From: an uncultured Alistipes sp.
GTDB taxonomy: Bacteria > Bacteroidota > Bacteroidia > Bacteroidales > Rikenellaceae
Direction: 5' to 3'
Assembly: GCA_900539755.1 (NCBI GenBank)
Contig: UQDC01000004.1
Span: 1-64,000 of the forward strand
Length of the DNA stretch: 64,000 bases
Shown here: piece by piece, positions 17,231 to 24,863 of the stretch
How the letters are laid out: each line of letters starts with the position of its first letter
Position numbering within the stretch: the stretch's first letter is position 1
Made by a program: the position numbers and the translations under genes
Notes under the pieces: model-generated
Told to the model about the DNA's origin: nothing
Database searches by the model: none
The model's input: the letters and a program-made list of their open reading frames with translations, nothing else

Positions 17231-17718
17231 TGCAACAGTGTAAGTGTATAGGTGTTATGCGATCACGTTCGGTGACATATACTTTATTGATTGTGGCTTT
17301 GGGGGTATGGGGAGTCGTGTTGTGGAAAGTCCTATTCTCTAAACCAGAGTCTGTAAATGTTGAGTTGCCGTCTGTGGTAAGGGTGACATCTCCACTGAAT
17401 GAAAGTGATACGCTTTGGCTTGATTATCCCGATCCTTTTTTGAGAGAAATCATTTCAACAGTGAAGGATCAGCAAACAAATGCTGTAAAGGTAAAACACG
17501 CATCTAAGACTGTTAAGCAGGAAGCCCCCAATGTTCAATTGGGATGTGCAGGGCGTATTTGTAAGCGAGGGGTTAACTATTATTTGGTCTCGATTGGTGG
17601 GCGAGGATATCTGCTGCAGGAGGGGGGCTCGGCTCAAGGTTACCGTCTTCAGCGTTTAATAAATGATTCTTTGATATTGGTCTGTGGCGATCATACCTAT
17701 TCTGTAAAAGTTCCTTAA
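17230..17718 (+). CDS. PilP/GspC-like inner-membrane protein
   Basis: 162 residues from a GTG overlapping the previous stop by one base; an ATG at 17257 would remove 9 residues and is equally plausible. One membrane helix (about 15-33), a proline/charged linker and a small C-terminal beta domain: GRICKRGVNYYLVSIGGRGYLL, GYRLQRLINDSLILVCG. This is the strand pattern of the GspC homology region/PilP domain, which docks on the secretin N-terminus. It would bridge the inner-membrane platform and the secretin. Confidence 0.65.
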   Translation: MQQCKCIGVMRSRSVTYTLLIVALGVWGVVLWKVLFSKPESVNVELPSVVRVTSPLNESDTLWLDYPDPFLREIISTVKDQQTNAVKVKHASKTVKQEAPNVQLGCAGRICKRGVNYYLVSIGGRGYLLQEGGSAQGYRLQRLINDSLILVCGDHTYSVKVP

Positions 17719-17745
17719 TTAAGTTGTAAAATCGTTTTGTCTGAC

Positions 17746-19014
17746 ATGCAACGTTGTAAGCATATATCAGCCAGTGTACTTGCTACGGTATTGGTGGTAT
17801 CTGCTTTGATGTTGCTTTTAGTTTTTGGAGTATTGGCATTGTGGGAGGCTGATTTTGTTTTTTTTTCGCGAGCAGGATATGTGTCTCAACAGCGAGCTAA
17901 TCTTGAATCTGCTTTCCTTTGGTATAAGGTTGACAGTACTTTAATTAATCAGCTTGATGATTGCAATAATATACAACTTTACGATAGCCTATCGGATAGC
18001 AGGGTGCATATTTCGATCGATCCATGGGGTTTGTATGAAGCTGTTCGAGTCCATGCGTCAGATCCTCGAATATCATCTGTAAGGTTATTCGGAGCGACCC
18101 ATCCTGTGCCTCCATTGAGAAATCAATGTTGTAATTTATGGTATAGTCCCAAAGGAACAACCTTATCCTTAACAGGACGCACTGTGTTGCATGGTTTTTT
18201 ACGGTTGCCTCGTCAAGGAGTGCAATATGGACAAATTCGTTCCGTGTTTTTTTGTGGTGAACCAGTTGAAACGGGACGTACTGCTTATGTTGGTACTCAA
18301 ATGCCGGCTTTGCGTTACGATGTCAACAGGCAGATTGATCATCTTTTTAATTTACTTTCAGAATCTGGGTCATGGGAAGCAATGCCAGATTCTTTGGCTG
18401 TAGGTTTTTGTGAGTATCAACCTCGGTTGTTAAACGCTGAAGGAGTTTGTGAAAATATCTCTGTTGAAGGTAGTGCTATCTTGTTAGGGAATGAAATAAC
18501 AATTGATAGTACGTGCAACTTAAAAGATGTATTGGTAGTAGGTCATACAATTCGTATTGAAGACGGTTTTCAAGGACGAGTTCAGTTATTTGCGGAGGAT
18601 ACAGTAATTGTAGGGCAAGAGGTGAATCTACAGTATCCTTCTGGAGTGTTTGTGCGCCGACAGAATCCTAATCGATATTTGGAAATTGGGGCTAATAGTC
18701 GTGTAGAAGGTTATGCCATCGTAGATGGAGAGGGTAATCCCGATGTGAAAAGAAAGAATTATTGTCAGGCTCGCACATCTGTTTTACGGGGATTGTTATG
18801 GGTAGATGGAGCCGCTCAAGTACAAGGTATAGTATCTGGATGTATCGTTGCCAATTGTTTGGTGTACTATTCTACCGAAGGGTATTATGAGGATATGGCT
18901 TATGATCTGACTTTATTGGAAAATCCAGCTACGGCTTATCCTTTGTGGGCATTCACCCCATATGAGAGGAAAGAGGCAGGATGGTTGTTAAGTGCGCAAG
19001 ATTTGAACATATAG
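17746..19014 (+). CDS. Minor pseudopilin-like protein with beta-solenoid body
   Basis: 422 residues from the ATG at 17746 (a TTG at 17737 is also in frame). A short basic leader (MQRCKHISA) precedes a pilin-like hydrophobic helix (SVLATVLVVSALMLLLVFGVLAL) that lacks Glu+5, as GspK and PilX proteins often do. The remainder is not the usual GspK fold. From about residue 240 it shows regular short strands with small turns (ENISVEGSAILLGNEITI, LKDVLVVGHTIRIEDG, VQLFAEDTVIVG), resembling bactofilin or polymer-forming solenoids. Its position among the pseudopilins supports a tip or minor-subunit role. Confidence 0.65.
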   Translation: MQRCKHISASVLATVLVVSALMLLLVFGVLALWEADFVFFSRAGYVSQQRANLESAFLWYKVDSTLINQLDDCNNIQLYDSLSDSRVHISIDPWGLYEAVRVHASDPRISSVRLFGATHPVPPLRNQCCNLWYSPKGTTLSLTGRTVLHGFLRLPRQGVQYGQIRSVFFCGEPVETGRTAYVGTQMPALRYDVNRQIDHLFNLLSESGSWEAMPDSLAVGFCEYQPRLLNAEGVCENISVEGSAILLGNEITIDSTCNLKDVLVVGHTIRIEDGFQGRVQLFAEDTVIVGQEVNLQYPSGVFVRRQNPNRYLEIGANSRVEGYAIVDGEGNPDVKRKNYCQARTSVLRGLLWVDGAAQVQGIVSGCIVANCLVYYSTEGYYEDMAYDLTLLENPATAYPLWAFTPYERKEAGWLLSAQDLNI

Positions 19015-19060
19015 CAAATTTTAAGTACATGCAGTGATATAAGAAGTAAATTGATAAATA

Positions 19061-19498
19061 ATGTGGTGTATGTTATTTCAGAAAAGAAAAAATATAATAC
19101 ATGGGCGCTTGAGTGATAAGCGGTGGAGGCGAGTACTGTCAAAGTATTTTTTGTCAAATCGTTTAAAAGCTGTTTCTCTTTTAGAAGCGCTTGTTGCTTC
19201 TGTTATTCTGTTAATTGTTTTTACGGTTAGTTTGGCCACAGTGGCTCGATTGACGACCACGTCAGCCAATGATATGATTTATGCTGAAGTTCATTATCGA
19301 ATTCTCAGTGCGGTGCATGATGTTCAAAAAGGAGAGTGGGGGAACGGGACTTTTGAGCAAACCTATGATTGGGGCTCTATAAAAGTCCATATTGAACCGT
19401 ATTTGTTTTGTCCTTTGTTACGACAACTTACAGTAACGGCCATAATTCCAGGTGTAATCGGTCAGAAAATGCAATATAGGTGTTTAATTGATTTTTGA
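19061..19498 (+). CDS. Pseudopilin, GspI/PilV-like
   Basis: 145 residues from the ATG at 19061; the leader before the processing site is then ~36 residues, which is long, and a TTG about 30 codons in would give a normal 6-residue leader (SNRLKA). The helix VSLLEALVASVILLIVFTVSLATVARL carries Glu at +5 and the S-L-L-E-A pattern of GspI. The putative -1 residue is Ala. A small C-terminal beta domain follows. A minor pseudopilin of the cluster, 46 bases downstream of the solenoid protein. Confidence 0.72.
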   Translation: MWCMLFQKRKNIIHGRLSDKRWRRVLSKYFLSNRLKAVSLLEALVASVILLIVFTVSLATVARLTTTSANDMIYAEVHYRILSAVHDVQKGEWGNGTFEQTYDWGSIKVHIEPYLFCPLLRQLTVTAIIPGVIGQKMQYRCLIDF

Positions 19499-19533
19499 AT
19501 TGTGTTGAGTTTTGAATAATTCTATCATTAAAG

Positions 19534-20079
19534 ATGCAAGTTAAGAAGTTATTCAGCGAACAGGTTCCAGCATCGACGTTGGTGGAGGTTTTGATATTCA
19601 TGATTCTTAGTGGTATTGTGTTTTTATCTATCATGAATGGTTTAGAACTGCAAAATCGATTTCTCAATAATATTGCTCAACGTATTGTAGACCGTACCGA
19701 CCAATATGCTGGTTATTTTCGAATAGTAGATCTCGTTGGAGATTCGGATAGCATGTGTGTCAACGAAGTTGGGGAGATAGCTCTGTTTCGTCAAGGTTAT
19801 ATATATGCGTGTGTTTTCCATGCGGATTCTGTATTGATTGTAAGGAAAGAGAAAAACATGGACACGTTATTAAGCGGTATTGTTGGTGTCGACGTAACTC
19901 CAGTTGCATTATATCCAAACAAAATTGATTCTTTATTTGTTAAAGTAATGAAAAATCGAGATTCGATTGTTCGGTTTGGTTTTGCTCCGAGACATGTGTC
20001 TGACTCTTTATTTGCACTTTTGGATAAAGCGGAACAACGGTATCGGTATAAAGAAGAAAAGTCTGTCGAGTCACTCTGA
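19534..20079 (+). CDS. Pseudopilin, GspJ/PilW-like
   Basis: 181 residues. The leader ends QVPA, followed by STLVEVLIFMILSGIVFLSIMNG with Glu at +5, the pattern of GspJ/PilW. The rest is beta-rich without a recognised domain, including NEVGEIALFRQGYIY and the tail KAEQRYRYKEEKS. Again Ala is at the processing site. It ends 210 bases before the GspF-like gene; that gap (20080-20288) is AT-rich and shows no gene. Confidence 0.7.
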   Translation: MQVKKLFSEQVPASTLVEVLIFMILSGIVFLSIMNGLELQNRFLNNIAQRIVDRTDQYAGYFRIVDLVGDSDSMCVNEVGEIALFRQGYIYACVFHADSVLIVRKEKNMDTLLSGIVGVDVTPVALYPNKIDSLFVKVMKNRDSIVRFGFAPRHVSDSLFALLDKAEQRYRYKEEKSVESL

Positions 20080-20288
20080 TCAGCTTATTCTCGAAGCTAT
20101 CTGTCTATTGACTTTTTTATGTATTATCAGTTGAATCGAAGCATTGGTTTAATAAAATGCCAATTATGTTGAAGACTTTTGAGGTATAGCTGTGATTGGA
20201 GAATTGATATTGTTGGTTTCAAATTATAGTGCGATCCTTTGTGCTTACATATAGATATTGAATATTCAGTCAGCCATTTACAGTATAT

Positions 20289-21338
20289 ATGAAACGAAAA
20301 CAATTGTTGAAAGATATTCGTAAAGAGTCGATATTTAATGAATTACATTCCTTACTTGGCTCTGGACTAGATTTTAGTCAATCATTTTTATTGTTGATTG
20401 AGAGTGAACGAGATGATTCAATTAAAAAGTTGCTCGCAGAATTGTATGATGCAGTTGTTAGAGGAGAATCGTTAGGGTATGCGTTTGAACAGAGTGGCCG
20501 TTTTACGTCGTTGGATTGTGGTGTGCTGCGAATTGGGGAAGAGACGGGGCGTCTCGATCAAGCTTTGGCGTTTCTTGCAGAATATTATGGTAAACGTATT
20601 GCACAACGTCGCATTGTGTATGGAGCGATTAGTTATCCGCTAATTATTCTATTTACGGCAATTATTGTAGTTGTTTTTATGGTTCTTGTGATTGTGCCGA
20701 TGTTCGAGCAGGTGTATTCACGTATGGGTGGCGAATTGCCTGCAATGACAAAATGGATTATTTCTTTTTCACAAGCTTTCCCTACATATATGATTTTTTG
20801 TGTGTTGATAGTAGGAGGAATTGGGTTGTTGTGGAAACTATGGGGTCATCATGATCATGTGCAAAAAAATGTCTGTAGTTTGTTGTTGCGTCTTCCATTG
20901 ATTGGGGGAGTGTTAAACAAGAACCTTCAAGCTCGTTTTTGTCGTCTTTTACATTTATTGTCCTCCTCTGGAGTGTCGTTGTTGTATGGGATCAATATGC
21001 TTTCTGAGATCATTACCTTTTATTCATATAGAATGTCATTTGTTCAGATTGCTTGTGATTTGGAGCAGGGTTTATGTTTATCGGATGCAATAGGGAAATT
21101 CAGTGGACTTTATGAGCGTAGATTGATTACTTTGCTGCGAGTGGGAGAGCAGACAGGACGATTACCTGAAATGCTGAAACGTGAAGCCGATACGTTAACT
21201 CAAGAATTAGAATATCGGCTCCGATCATTAGGAAATCTTCTTGAACCTATTTTGATTTTGTTGGTTGGTGTTTTGGTAGCTATGATTTTAATAGCGATGT
21301 ATTTACCGATGTTTAGGTTAGGAGGCATCATGGGGTGA
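20289..21338 (+). CDS. gspF: Type II secretion/pilus inner-membrane platform protein
   Basis: 349 residues with two T2SSF modules: the first with LLGSGLDFSQS and LRIGEETGRLDQAL, the second with LLSSSGVSLLYGINML and LLRVGEQTGRLPEML. Three membrane helices are visible: around 115-140 (YPLIILFTAIIVVVFMVLVIV), 165-185 and the C-terminal LLVGVLVAMILIAMYLPMF. It is ~50 residues shorter at the N-terminus than classical GspF/PilC. It is the last gene of the cluster and would couple the ATPase to pseudopilus growth. Confidence 0.88.
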   Translation: MKRKQLLKDIRKESIFNELHSLLGSGLDFSQSFLLLIESERDDSIKKLLAELYDAVVRGESLGYAFEQSGRFTSLDCGVLRIGEETGRLDQALAFLAEYYGKRIAQRRIVYGAISYPLIILFTAIIVVVFMVLVIVPMFEQVYSRMGGELPAMTKWIISFSQAFPTYMIFCVLIVGGIGLLWKLWGHHDHVQKNVCSLLLRLPLIGGVLNKNLQARFCRLLHLLSSSGVSLLYGINMLSEIITFYSYRMSFVQIACDLEQGLCLSDAIGKFSGLYERRLITLLRVGEQTGRLPEMLKREADTLTQELEYRLRSLGNLLEPILILLVGVLVAMILIAMYLPMFRLGGIMG

Positions 21339-21568
21339 TGCCTTTCAGCATTGTTTGCCTGATAATTGGAAATGATTAGATCTGTTCATTGGATTTATTT
21401 CTTTAATTGAGATGTAAGAGATTAATTTTTTTCATCGTTTGAAGGTATAGGTTATCTGATTGAGCTGAACTGGCATTGCCGTGATGTGTCTATTTGTGGC
21501 ATAATGAAAATAATCTTAGTTGATGGTTGTGGTATAGTTTTGGGCTGTTCAATTTGTAATTCATTTGT

Positions 21569-22129
21569 TTATTTGTCTTTTTCATTTGCATCTTGTTCAA
21601 TTTGTTCGCATAACCATCGTAAAAATGGTGTTCGTCCATTTTTACGGTTTCGGATTGCTAATAGTCGGTTGTAAATGTGGGGCAACTTGATGCCAAACAT
21701 ATTTTCAAATATGTACACAAGTTCTTTTATATCGCAGTGTCCTCCATTGATACATCTACTGACGTGTAATCCATAAATGATTTCTACCAGATCGATTGAT
21801 TTACCAGACCATCGCATTTTAACGGCTTTATGGCCCAGTGAAGGTAGTATAGGATTATTTGTGCCAGATGTATAAGTTAACACGAGTTCTTCTTCATTTT
21901 TTAGTAGATTAAGTAATAATTCAGCCTCTTTGTGTGGAACTTCATGAAATTTAGTTGCCATTTGCAATCTGATCCGTGTTTGACGTAATGTGCGGAGTCG
22001 TTCCACAGTGTTTTTTTCTCTTAAATAGTAATTAGTCGATAATTTGTTGAATGAATTTATCAGCTGTTCTTGATTTTGCATTACAAGCAAATTCAAAATT
22101 TTTTGAGAGAAAGTTAGGGATCTTTTCAT
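21569..22129 (-). CDS. RteC-family protein (stand-alone)
   Basis: 186 residues. The C-terminal half matches the RteC pattern of Bacteroides conjugative transposons: KMRWSGKSIDLVEIIYGLHVSRCI, GGHCDIKELVYIFENMFGIKL and YNRLLAIRNRKNGRTPFLRWL. RteC proteins are DNA-binding regulators of element excision. No integrase, excisionase or rteA/rteB two-component genes are near, so this is either an element remnant or a co-opted regulator. It faces the secretion cluster tail to tail. The ~230 bases between (21339-21568) hold no convincing gene. Confidence 0.8.
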   Translation of the reverse strand: MKRSLTFSQKILNLLVMQNQEQLINSFNKLSTNYYLREKNTVERLRTLRQTRIRLQMATKFHEVPHKEAELLLNLLKNEEELVLTYTSGTNNPILPSLGHKAVKMRWSGKSIDLVEIIYGLHVSRCINGGHCDIKELVYIFENMFGIKLPHIYNRLLAIRNRKNGRTPFLRWLCEQIEQDANEKDK

Positions 22130-22481
22130 GGGGAGGCTGTAGGTTTAAGGTCTATAAATACAATATTTTATTGTATTAAAATTATGAAATAAAATATTAA
22201 ATTGATGTATTTTTTGAAAAAAACTTGATGTAGATTGGGGAAATATGCTTAAAAGTGGTGCACCCTGATCAATGACAATACAGACATTCAATTCTTTTGA
22301 ATGTCTGTATGAGTTGAATGTTTCGAATCTATCAGTCAGTATAGGTAATGCTGGTAATTTGATGCGATGATTAAAAGTGAGTAGGGTATTGCGATAAATT
22401 AGATGTTAGGCTCTTTAAAAAAGAGATGGTAATTCTATGCGATTGTGCCCTACAGAAGGATGGCTACGTAGTAAACAAAAA
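22130..22481. other. Gene-free AT-rich stretch with one hairpin
   Basis: No coding frame is convincing. The only clear element is the 14-bp hairpin at 22278-22310, annotated separately. The stretch separates the RteC-like gene from the tRNA unit. Confidence 0.5.
22278..22310. repeat. Perfect 14-bp inverted repeat
   Basis: 22278-22291 pairs perfectly with 22297-22310 around a 5-base loop (core ACAGACATTCAA / TTGAATGTCTGT). Neither side has a T-run, so it is a poor intrinsic terminator. It could be a protein-binding site or an mRNA end. Confidence 0.6.
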
Positions 22482-22509
22482 AGAGATTGTGATTATTATC
22501 ACAATCTCT
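22475..22509 (-). terminator. Terminator of tRNA-Arg
   Basis: A perfect 12-bp stem (22482-22493 with 22498-22509, AGAGATTGTGAT/ATCACAATCTCT) with a TATT-type loop, followed on the minus strand by CTTTTTTG. It lies 10 bases past the tRNA 3' end. Confidence 0.85.
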
Positions 22510-22519
22510 CGGCTTGAAG

Positions 22520-22593
22520 TGACACCGACAGGATTCAAACCTGTGACCTTCTGATCCGTAGTCAGATGCTCTATTCAGCTAAGCTACGGTGCC
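22520..22593 (-). tRNA. tRNA-Arg (anticodon ACG)
   Basis: 74 bases fold as a full cloverleaf on the minus strand: acceptor GGCACCG/CGGTGTC (one G-U), D arm GCTTAGCTGAATAGAGC, anticodon stem TCTGA/TCAGA with loop CTACGGA (ACG), T arm ACAGG/CCTGT and discriminator A. CCA is not encoded. The ACG anticodon should be deaminated to ICG by TadA and read CGN codons. Its 3' end points toward the RteC and secretion-cluster side. Confidence 0.95.
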
Positions 22594-22833
22594 TTTCGTT
22601 TTGCGAGTGCAAATATAAGTCGAAAAAATATTTCTGGCAAATATATTCTCGATTTTTTTTGAGTTTTTTGCTCGTGACCGAGCAGGTGATTCCTTAAGTA
22701 ATTGTCCTAAAGTTAGATCTCGTTTGGGATAAGTGGTGACTTTTTTAGGCAAATTTTATGAGAAATCGAAATTGATTCTACTTTGAATCAGTTTCTCTGC
22801 GTGTGGTCCTATAATTTGCCTGAAAAATCAAAC

Positions 22834-23940
22834 CTATTTTTTCTCTTGTTTTTGCTTGGGTGAAGCTGGTTGGTCTAACAATTCTGCCAATTTGTTATAT
22901 AGGTCATGTCCCATGAGATTGCGAGCAACGATGGTACCATCTGGACCAATCAGTACATTGGAAGGGATGGAGCGGACTCCGTAAGCCTCTGCTGCACTAC
23001 TCTCCCAAAAACGGAGTTCGCTAACATGTTTCCATGTGAGATCTAAGTTGGCAATTCCCTTTTTCCATGCATCAGCATCTTTATCGAGCGAAACGGCATA
23101 GATGTCAAATCCTTTAGGTGCAAATTTTTTATAGGCTGCGACCATGTAAGGGGCTTCTGCACGGCAAGGACCACACCAAGAGGCCCAAAAGTCCAACAGT
23201 ACGTATTTATCCGGCCCAATTAAAGAGGAAAGAGCCAGAGGAGTGCCTTGTTGGTCGGGTAGGGTGATGTCTGTGAAATGTTGTCCGACAGCTGTCTTTT
23301 TTTGTGCATCGGCCATGCTGGCAACCAGTTGCAGATAAACCGATTGTTGAATTGGTTCGTCAAAAGCGGCTACAGCTGCGTACAGCTCGTCGTAGTTCAT
23401 GTAGTATGAGAGTTCCCGATAGAGAATGTAGGCTGCAACGACGCTGTTGGGATGTCCTTTGACGAACTCCATCCGTTGTCTGTTGACTAAATTTTCAAGA
23501 GAGTCACGGCCGGATGCTGTGGCCAATGCTGCAGAATCTGCGTAAATAACCTTTTTCGCTGAGTCGATTTCCGTTAAATAGGCGCGATATAAGGATTCTG
23601 AGGTTGAACCGAGTACATTGATAGCTTCTGGGTCGTTTGCTGAACCATGGATCGTAATAGGGCTGTTTTCAAGGAAAAAACGCAACAGTGGGCCGGATTC
23701 AGTTTCAATAGCTGCAAAAATAGGGAGCGCTTGGTCACCTTTGAAAGAGAAAGTCCCGTTGTTTGCCTCCGTAGAGTCGATTCGTTGAGGCATTTTACCT
23801 TCAAAAACGGTTAAATAAACTTTACCGCTGAGGCCGGCAATTTCTCCTGAAATAGTATAGCCCTTTTGTTGTGTTTGCGATTGACCGCAAGCCACTATGA
23901 AAATGGCTACTAATCCTGTGAATAACAATTTGATTTTCAT
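22834..23940 (-). CDS. TlpA-like thiol:disulfide lipoprotein with DUF4369
   Basis: 368 residues. Lipoprotein signal ending IFIVACG; an N-terminal DUF4369 beta domain (GYTISGEIAGLSGKVYLTVFEGKMPQRIDST); a helical middle; then a thioredoxin/AhpC-TSA domain with the CxxC active site in FWASWCGPCRAEAP. SIPSNVLIGPDG, with the cis-proline position, lies near the end. Such proteins reduce periplasmic disulfides or mature cytochromes. It ends in a Lys/Gln-rich tail. A single gene with 130 empty bases before ruvC. Confidence 0.88.
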   Translation of the reverse strand: MKIKLLFTGLVAIFIVACGQSQTQQKGYTISGEIAGLSGKVYLTVFEGKMPQRIDSTEANNGTFSFKGDQALPIFAAIETESGPLLRFFLENSPITIHGSANDPEAINVLGSTSESLYRAYLTEIDSAKKVIYADSAALATASGRDSLENLVNRQRMEFVKGHPNSVVAAYILYRELSYYMNYDELYAAVAAFDEPIQQSVYLQLVASMADAQKKTAVGQHFTDITLPDQQGTPLALSSLIGPDKYVLLDFWASWCGPCRAEAPYMVAAYKKFAPKGFDIYAVSLDKDADAWKKGIANLDLTWKHVSELRFWESSAAEAYGVRSIPSNVLIGPDGTIVARNLMGHDLYNKLAELLDQPASPKQKQEKK

Positions 23941-24069
23941 GGTAAATGTGGTGTCAGTGTTTGGATTTCGTGTGATTAATGAAAATTGATATTTGAATAG
24001 TTATTTTCAAATATCTTTTTTCTTGTAAACGACTGTGTTGTGAGGTTTATTTTGTTGGAAGTAAAGAGT

Positions 24070-24675
24070 TTATTTGTCACCCTTGACCCGACTGGGATTT
24101 GAGGCAATAAATTCAGCCCAGCTTTTTGAACCGGATCGGCCCCCTCCGAGTGCCTTTTTTAGAGGGGAAGTGTCGATACTGGCGATAACAGAACATTGGA
24201 AATGGTGGCAGACGGCCACCGCCAAACCATCTGTCGCATCAAGGCGTTTGGGCAATTCGTCGAGTTTAAGCATATTTTTGAGTATGGCTGCTACTTGCTC
24301 TTTGGAAGCTCCTCCTTGGCCTGTAATGGCCTGTTTGATGCGACGGGGAGCATATTCCGCAACCGGGCAGCCTTTGCTCAATGCGGCTGCAATGGAGACG
24401 CCTTGTGCCCGACCCAGTTTCAGCATACTTTGGACGTTCTGACCGAAAAAGGGGGATTCGAGTGCCACTTCGTCCGGGCGGTACTCGTCAATGAGTGCGC
24501 AAACTCGGTCAAAAATATGCCGCAGTTTGGCATATGGATCCGAGATGCGGTGCAGATCGATGATTCCCAGCACAACACAGTGCATGGTTTTGCCGCATAC
24601 CTCAATGATACCGTATCCAGTCACGTTGGTGCCCGGGTCTATACCCAGAATTGTTTTAGACTTTTTAGTTGGCAT
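24070..24675 (-). CDS. ruvC: Holliday junction resolvase RuvC
   Basis: 201 residues. Catalytic acids are visible: Asp13 in LGIDPGTNVTGYG, Glu73 in ALESPFFGQN, and Asp146/Asp149 in LDATDGLAVAVCHH. The GQGGASKEQV segment is typical. The C-terminus is ~25 residues longer than E. coli RuvC. It cuts four-way DNA junctions with RuvAB. It lies downstream of lpxD with 188 bases between, so it is probably its own unit. Confidence 0.95.
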   Translation of the reverse strand: MPTKKSKTILGIDPGTNVTGYGIIEVCGKTMHCVVLGIIDLHRISDPYAKLRHIFDRVCALIDEYRPDEVALESPFFGQNVQSMLKLGRAQGVSIAAALSKGCPVAEYAPRRIKQAITGQGGASKEQVAAILKNMLKLDELPKRLDATDGLAVAVCHHFQCSVIASIDTSPLKKALGGGRSGSKSWAEFIASNPSRVKGDK

Positions 24676-24689
24676 GGGTAAATAAATAA

Positions 24690-24714
24690 CCGCCGCCGAT
24701 TATCTCGGCGACGG
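24690..24714 (-). terminator. GC-rich hairpin upstream of ruvC
   Basis: 24690-24699 pairs with 24705-24714 with one mismatch, followed on the minus strand by TTATTTATTT. It may be a weak terminator for the glyS-coaD-lpxD operon, or a leader hairpin of ruvC, whose start is 15 bases away. Confidence 0.4.
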
Positions 24715-24863
24715 CAATATACATATTAGCATGTTGAATGGACTTTGTATTAAGAACATTCACGTATGCATTGACTTAAATTTACACAGAGATCACGAAT
24801 CCTTGTCGCCTATAGTTCGTTTGGGGGATTGTTTCTGTCAATTCAAGTTTGGTTCTGTTCAGG

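Noticed and set aside
10874..21338. Type IV pilus reading of the cluster
   Set aside because: No PilT/PilU-like ATPase and no PilM signature; pseudopilins of the GspI/J type fit secretion better, though it cannot be excluded.
21486..21674. 62-codon plus-strand frame after gspF
   Set aside because: Overlaps the RteC-like gene end antisense, Cys/Ser-rich without pattern.
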